This document shows, in pieces, positions 60,164-64,000 of a stretch of DNA of 64,000 nt (positions are counted from its first letter, which is position 1; each line of letters starts with the position of its first letter). A program made the position numbers and the translations under genes. The notes beneath the pieces are model-generated. The model had not been told where the DNA came from. It made no database searches and was given only the letters and a program-made list of their open reading frames with translations. This DNA is from RGIG9115 sp045128915 (GTDB lineage Bacteria; Bacillota; Clostridia; UBA1381): contig JBGVIT010000022.1 of NCBI GenBank assembly GCA_045128915.1, positions 14,999-78,998 on the forward strand, written 5' to 3'.

Positions 60164-61003
60164 ATGAAAGGCAAACTGAAAAAAATAATAATCATAAGTA
60201 CCTGTATAATGTTTTTTGTAAGTCTTTTTATTTTCTTGAAGCAGCACAAAGAATTGTCCTATAAGTATGGCAAAGCGGTTGAGTATGCTGAAAGCGGAGA
60301 TTATGTATCTGCAAGAAACATTATCGGAAATATAGGTGAATATAAAGATTCTTCGGAACTTCTTCAGTCATATACCGACGAAATTGATTATCAGCTGGCA
60401 AACAGGCTTATAGAAGAGGAAGAATATGAAAGAGCGCTGAGTGTTTTTGAGAGACTTAATGCAGAGAATCGCGGCTATAAGGATTCAATAGATTTGCAGT
60501 ATCAGGTAGAGTACATGAGAGCTGTAAAGAGAGCTGCCGAAGGTGATTTAAACGGTGCATATGAAGCGTTCAAACGTTTGCCTATATCGTATAGTGATGT
60601 AATCGACAGACTAAATGAGCTTAGTCATGCCATAAAATTTGCTGATAAATGGTATTGTAAGGAACACAAGATAGATTTAATAATAAAGGCTAAAGTCAGC
60701 GAAGATAATGTAACGTATCTTGAAACAGAAATCCGAGACAGAGAGGGATTCCTGATTGGCAATGAAAATAATAAGCTTTTCGGTAGTGACCTCGTTCTTA
60801 ACGAAGACAGATTCGTATGGAATATTCTGGGAGACGAAACAAAGTTTGCCATAATTATGGAAAATAACAAGCTTAAGGTTGCCAAGCAGCCTGTAAAAGA
60901 TAACAATTATATTGTGACATTTGCAAGAAAGCTTGATGCGTATAACTCAGTTGACGGTGATATTGATGCGGCTGTTAAAAGAAGCATCAATAATGTCAAA
61001 TGA
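60164..61003 (+). CDS. Membrane-anchored protein with TPR-like repeats
   Basis: The 279-residue protein has one N-terminal membrane segment (about 5-25, IIIISTCIMFFVSLFIFL). Helical repeats follow at about 30-150: YKYGKAVEYAESGDYVSARNIIGNIGEYKDS, YQLANRLIEEEEYERALSVFERLNAENRGYKDS, then MRAVKRAAEGDLNGAYEAFKRL. A C-terminal beta-rich part (about 155-279) is not recognised. AGGGAG precedes the ATG. It is cotranscribed with its neighbours. The YKDS repeat type occurs in many clostridial membrane proteins. Confidence 0.75.
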   Translation: MKGKLKKIIIISTCIMFFVSLFIFLKQHKELSYKYGKAVEYAESGDYVSARNIIGNIGEYKDSSELLQSYTDEIDYQLANRLIEEEEYERALSVFERLNAENRGYKDSIDLQYQVEYMRAVKRAAEGDLNGAYEAFKRLPISYSDVIDRLNELSHAIKFADKWYCKEHKIDLIIKAKVSEDNVTYLETEIRDREGFLIGNENNKLFGSDLVLNEDRFVWNILGDETKFAIIMENNKLKVAKQPVKDNNYIVTFARKLDAYNSVDGDIDAAVKRSINNVK

Positions 61004-61030
61004 TTTTGAAGGGAGCAAATATAGTTTTTT

Positions 61031-61897
61031 ATGAAAAAAATTGTAGGAGTCCGCTTTAAGCCGGTAGGGAAGATATATTATTTTGATCCGGAAAAGCTTG
61101 ACATAAAAGAAAATGATGAAGTTGTTGTAGAAACTGCTCAGGGAGTAGAATATGCGACGGTTGTGCTTGTTAAAGAAATTTCAGATGACGAATTCGACAA
61201 GCCTTTAAAGCCAATAATCAGAATAGCAACTGATGAAGATAAAAAGCGAAATGCTCAGAATAAAAAGAATGAAAAAGAAGCATATAAGGTATGCGAAGAA
61301 AAGATAAAAAAGCATGGTCTTGAGATGAAGCTTGTAGAAGCTGAATATACCTTTGACGGAAACAAGCTTTTGTTCTACTTTACTGCAGAGGGCAGAATAG
61401 ATTTCAGAGAGCTTGTAAAAGACCTTGCTACTGTTTTCAGAACAAGAATAGAGCTTCGACAGATTGGTGTAAGAGATGAAGCAAAAATGCTTGGAAGTAT
61501 AGGCGTTTGCGGAAGAAATATCTGTTGCTCCGAATTCCTCGGCGAATTTATGCCCGTGTCTATAAAAATGGCAAAAGAGCAAGGCTTGTCCCTTAACCCA
61601 ACTAAAATATCAGGTACTTGCGGAAGACTTATGTGCTGTCTTAAATATGAGCAGGACGGCTATGAAGAGAATTTAAAAAAGCTTCCTAAAAACGGAGCTA
61701 TTGTAGATACTTCCGAGGGCAGAGGAAAGGTAGAAAGTCTTAACGTTCTTAAAGGAAAGGCTTATGTAAGACTTGAAAACTCTGCAGACCAGTCATTAAA
61801 GGAGTTTTCGGGTGACGAGCTTAAGGTAATAAAAAATACTCACTCTCGTGACGATGATGACGATTTTGATGAAGAAATTCTTAAAACACTTGAATAA
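61031..61897 (+). CDS. ricT: RicT/YaaT PSP1-domain protein
   Basis: The 288-residue protein has the PSP1 pattern (VGVRFKPVGKIYYFDP; VRDEAKMLGSIGVCGRNICCSEFL; ISGTCGRLMCCLKYE) and ends in an acidic tail. RicT works with RicA and RicF, which carry [4Fe-4S] clusters, to promote mRNA processing by RNase Y and influences sporulation in Bacillus. The conserved cysteines are all present. In many Firmicutes holB precedes ricT; here a short DnaA-like gene and a TPR gene occupy that place. Confidence 0.92.
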   Translation: MKKIVGVRFKPVGKIYYFDPEKLDIKENDEVVVETAQGVEYATVVLVKEISDDEFDKPLKPIIRIATDEDKKRNAQNKKNEKEAYKVCEEKIKKHGLEMKLVEAEYTFDGNKLLFYFTAEGRIDFRELVKDLATVFRTRIELRQIGVRDEAKMLGSIGVCGRNICCSEFLGEFMPVSIKMAKEQGLSLNPTKISGTCGRLMCCLKYEQDGYEENLKKLPKNGAIVDTSEGRGKVESLNVLKGKAYVRLENSADQSLKEFSGDELKVIKNTHSRDDDDDFDEEILKTLE

Positions 61898-61918
61898 TAG
61901 AGTTTTTTGTGATAGAAT
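61890..61918 (+). promoter_or_regulatory. Promoter of the ferredoxin gene
   Basis: TTGAAT at 61890-61895, 17-bp spacer, TAGAAT at 61913-61918 with TGTGA before it. The -35 overlaps the ricT stop. The leader of about 90 nt has two CTTAACATAAA copies (61937-61947 and 61987-61997). Confidence 0.75.
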
Positions 61919-62014
61919 AATTTGTAAGACAAGAATCTTAACATAAATTGATTTTTGCCGAAAGACCTTTTTGTAATACGAAAGGGCTTAACATAAAAAG
62001 GGAGGTGTATGACT

Positions 62015-62185
62015 GTGGCATATAAAATTACTGACGATTGCATCAGCTGTGGAGTTTGTGCTTCAGAATGTCCTGTAAGCTGTATCAGCGAAGGAGATGC
62101 TAAATATGTTATTGACGCAGATGCTTGCATCGATTGCGGAAACTGCGCTAACGTTTGTCCCGTAGGTGCTCCTGTTGAGGACTAA
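62015..62185 (+). CDS. 2[4Fe-4S] ferredoxin
   Basis: This short gene encodes 56 residues, AYKITDDCISCGVCASECP... with two CxxCxxCxxxCP motifs: CISCGVCASECPVSC and CIDCGNCANVCPVGA. It is a clostridial-type electron carrier. I chose GTG 62015, 9 bases after GGAGG at 62001-62005; the ATG at 62009 is only 3 bases away from that site. It may serve hydrogenase, pyruvate oxidation or the PduS protein of the microcompartment. Confidence 0.95.
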   Translation: MAYKITDDCISCGVCASECPVSCISEGDAKYVIDADACIDCGNCANVCPVGAPVED

Positions 62186-62199
62186 TTTCATTAACAAAT

Positions 62200-62238
62200 A
62201 AAAAAGAAACATTGCTTGGTGCAATGTTTCTTTTTTGT
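62200..62238 (+). terminator. Terminator of the ferredoxin gene
   Basis: AAAAAAGAAACATTGC pairs with GCAATGTTTCTTTTTT around TTGGT. Confidence 0.95.
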
Positions 62239-62327
62239 TTCTGAAAAGTTGACGGTTTTTCCACACTTTGTGTGTTATTATATAAGTGCGGTAGGAAATA
62301 AAATGAAAAATCAGAAAGGAAGATTTT

Positions 62328-63014
62328 ATGAAAAAGACACAAACAAAGAAAAAGTCTGTTGAAGAAAAAGTAAAAGCACCTGACCAGACTTTTGAAAACA
62401 ACATGAATGAGGAAGAGTTTGAACGTTATATCGACAGCATAATGGCAGATGATGCGGACGAAAGTTCTGCACCCGAAGAGGTAGCTCCGGATGAAGTTCA
62501 GGCAGAAAACGAGGACATTATTAGTATCAAAGAACAGCTTGGTACTTTGTCTGCTGCAGTAAATGATTTGGTTAAGCTTGTCGGCTTAATGGGCGCTGAT
62601 AAGGCGGGAACAGCACAGACGCAGGAGCAAACTATCAATGATGATATGGCGACAAAGGCGCAGATGTATGACCGAATGATGAAGAAAAAGCTTCAGGATG
62701 AAGCCGTAAAAAGACGTCTTTTTGACCAGGAAGCAGATATAAGAAAGCTGTATGGAGATTTCGACTTAAGAGTATTATATAATACTCATCCTCTTTTCAG
62801 AGCAGAGCTTGAAAGAACCGGTTCGGTTTATGGAGCGTACCTTAAGTATCTTGCAGATAAGCTCTCGACAGCCGACAATGGTGCTTTAAGAAGAAGCTTT
62901 CTTGAAAACGGGGTAATGCCAAACCTAAGTGCAGGAAGTGTATCAACATCTCCTGCAGGGCTTCCTGACAAAGAGTTCGATGAATATATTCGTAACATCT
63001 TAGGCCAGAACTAA
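62328..63014 (+). CDS. Unknown acidic, partly disordered protein
   Basis: The 228-residue protein starts with a Lys-rich segment (KKTQTKKKSVEEKVKA). An acidic low-complexity region follows (about 25-65). A predicted coiled coil comes next (about 65-85, ISIKEQLGTLSAAVNDLVKLV), then a helical region with RRLFDQEADIRKLYGDFDLRVLY. It ends DKEFDEYIRNILGQ, which echoes the EEFERYIDSIM segment near the N terminus. The layout resembles scaffold proteins, but no phage genes are nearby and I recognise no family. AGAAAGGAAG precedes the ATG. Confidence 0.65.
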   Translation: MKKTQTKKKSVEEKVKAPDQTFENNMNEEEFERYIDSIMADDADESSAPEEVAPDEVQAENEDIISIKEQLGTLSAAVNDLVKLVGLMGADKAGTAQTQEQTINDDMATKAQMYDRMMKKKLQDEAVKRRLFDQEADIRKLYGDFDLRVLYNTHPLFRAELERTGSVYGAYLKYLADKLSTADNGALRRSFLENGVMPNLSAGSVSTSPAGLPDKEFDEYIRNILGQN

Positions 63015-63244
63015 ATCAAAGGAAATGTTTCTTATAATTAAATTGAGAAAATCCGCAGAAATTGCGGATTTTCTGTGTTTTTATTCATCTTTTTGTTTGA
63101 GAGCTGACTTTATAAACAACCTCTTAAATTCGACATTTATTTCATAAACTAAAGTTTTTGTTAAGGAAGTATTAATTTTTTAATAAAAGGGTGGTAATTT
63201 TTAAATATATAATGTATAATTTAATTAAAGGAAGGGGTGTACTG
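63015..63244. other. Intergenic region before the alarmone synthetase gene
   Basis: AAAATCCGCAGAA (63047-63059) pairs with TTGCGGATTTTCT (63061-63074), a likely terminator for the preceding gene. The rest is AT-rich with no clear promoter hexamers. Confidence 0.55.
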
Positions 63245-63859
63245 ATGGAGATAGAAAATATGTCTGCCCAGGCATTTGCCAATGCAGTTATAAATTATAA
63301 GTCAGCACTAAAGAATCTTAACGTAATGTTTGAAACAATAAACGAGGAGTTTATTTCCCGTTCCATGTCCAATCCCATTGAGCACGTAAAGTCAAGACTC
63401 AAAACGCCTCAAAGCATTTCTGCAAAGCTTATAAAAAGGGGATGGGAGCCTACATGGGAAAATGCAGTTAAATACATTGATGACATTGCAGGAATAAGAA
63501 TAATATGTTCTTTCACAAGTGATATTTATAAGCTTGCCACAGTAATTCAGGCACAAAGCCATATTAAAATTCTAAGAATTAAGGATTATATAATAAATCC
63601 CAAACCAAGCGGTTACAGAAGCTATCATATGCTGGTGGAAGTGCCGGTTTACTTGTCCGCAAGGGTAGAAACGGTACGTGTTGAAATACAGATACGCACG
63701 ATTGCTATGGACTTCTGGGCAAGCCTTGAGCATAAAATGAAATATAAATATGAAAGCAGTATTCCGCCTGAGCTTACAAGAGAGCTGGTGGACTGTGCAA
63801 ATATTGTGTCATTTCTGGACGAGAGAATGGCAAGGCTCAATGAAGAAATAGAAAAATAA
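63245..63859 (+). CDS. Small alarmone (p)ppGpp synthetase, RelQ/YjbM type
   Basis: The 204-residue single-domain synthetase has PIEHVKSRLKTPQSISAKLIKRG, DDIAGIRIICSF, KPSGYRSYHMLVEVPVYL and VEIQIRTIAMDFWASLEHKMKYK. These are the RelA/SpoT synthetase motifs in the order seen in SAS1/RelQ. The hydrolase, TGS and ACT domains of long Rel proteins are missing. I chose ATG 63245 behind AAGGAAGGGG; an upstream extension of 18 codons has no ribosome site. It probably makes ppGpp or pGpp under wall or nutrient stress. Confidence 0.93.
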   Translation: MEIENMSAQAFANAVINYKSALKNLNVMFETINEEFISRSMSNPIEHVKSRLKTPQSISAKLIKRGWEPTWENAVKYIDDIAGIRIICSFTSDIYKLATVIQAQSHIKILRIKDYIINPKPSGYRSYHMLVEVPVYLSARVETVRVEIQIRTIAMDFWASLEHKMKYKYESSIPPELTRELVDCANIVSFLDERMARLNEEIEK

Positions 63860-63890
63860 AAAAAAAGGGGATGTTTAAAAACTCCCCCTG

Positions 63891-63920
63891 AAAATCGAGG
63901 ATGAAAGTCCTCGATTTTTT
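63891..63920 (+). terminator. Terminator of the alarmone synthetase gene
   Basis: AAAATCGAGGA pairs with TCCTCGATTTT around TGAAAG, with a T-run. A smaller GGGGA/TCCCC hairpin lies at 63867-63887. Confidence 0.9.
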
Positions 63921-63967
63921 GTGCAAAAAAATAGGCTGAAACCATAGCGGAATCAGCCATTTTGTGG

Positions 63968-63973
63968 TATAAT
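63968..63973 (+). promoter_or_regulatory. Possible -10 box of the next gene
   Basis: TATAAT lies 27 bases before the window edge; no convincing -35 was found. The last bases (from ATG 63981) could begin a coding region. Confidence 0.35.
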
Positions 63974-64000
63974 ATAGTTGATGAAAAAATTAATAAACCA

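Overview
The window is a moderately AT-rich stretch of a Clostridia-type (Firmicutes) chromosome. The evidence is strong Gram-positive ribosome binding sites, many TTGACA-17-TATAAT promoters, a SleB-type cell wall hydrolase, WhiA, HPr kinase, pyruvate phosphate dikinase, RicT and a WalRK-like two-component system. I cannot assign it below class level from the sequence alone. A glycyl-radical propanediol microcompartment, ferredoxins and an apparently Na+-type ATP synthase rotor suggest a fermentative anaerobe that uses deoxysugars such as fucose or rhamnose.

Layout: 1-5759 is the F-type ATP synthase operon (3' end of atpB, then atpE-F-H-A-G-D-C). The c subunit has two carboxylates in its ion site, and the epsilon subunit lacks its C-terminal helices. 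5951-9907 encodes a 1318-residue secreted protein with jelly-roll-like repeats and a sialate O-acetylesterase-type SGNH domain. 10139-22678 is a complete B12-independent propanediol bacterial microcompartment locus: glycyl radical dehydratase and activase under one promoter; then aldolase, GlcG/PduO-C-like protein, alcohol dehydrogenase, two BMC-H proteins, BMC-P, PduS, PduT, PduP, a second BMC-T and PduL under a second, perfect promoter; then a DeoR-family regulator. The logic is: deoxyketose-1-phosphate is cleaved to lactaldehyde, reduced to 1,2-propanediol, dehydrated to propionaldehyde inside the shell, then oxidised to propionyl-CoA and propionyl-phosphate, or reduced to propanol to recycle NADH.

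22768-31793 holds a TPP riboswitch with thiT, an MTA/SAH nucleosidase, ppdK, two cell-wall enzymes on the minus strand (NlpC/P60, SleB-like), and a purine permease (with an unexplained structured leader) followed by a phosphoribosyltransferase. 31821-39431 holds enolase, a D,D-carboxypeptidase, a stalk-domain protein, a small lipoprotein, the CCA-adding enzyme, and rplU-rpmA-obg without the Prp protease gene. 39571-46936 is a WalR-WalK-YycI-like set converging on murA-walJ-rlmH-radA. 47122-51254 holds rpmB and hprK-murB-rapZ-whiA (without yvcK).

51273-59399 holds dnaE, mtrB (TRAP, the tryptophan RNA-binding attenuation protein), a DUF2007-like protein, pfkA, a 2-hydroxyacid dehydrogenase and proB-proA. 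59422-63859 starts with a transcribed leader containing a striking array of four GCGATAT and four ATATCGC units separated by short variable palindromes. It sits upstream of a P-loop-less DnaA-like protein, a TPR protein and ricT. A ferredoxin, an unknown acidic protein and a RelQ-type small alarmone synthetase close the window.

The observations most worth following are the hairpin-array leader at 59450-59655, the purine-permease leader at 29642-29700, TRAP in this genome, the internal second start in the BMC-H gene at 16485, the Cys/His-rich linker in the microcompartment aldolase, and the truncated epsilon with a two-carboxylate rotor.
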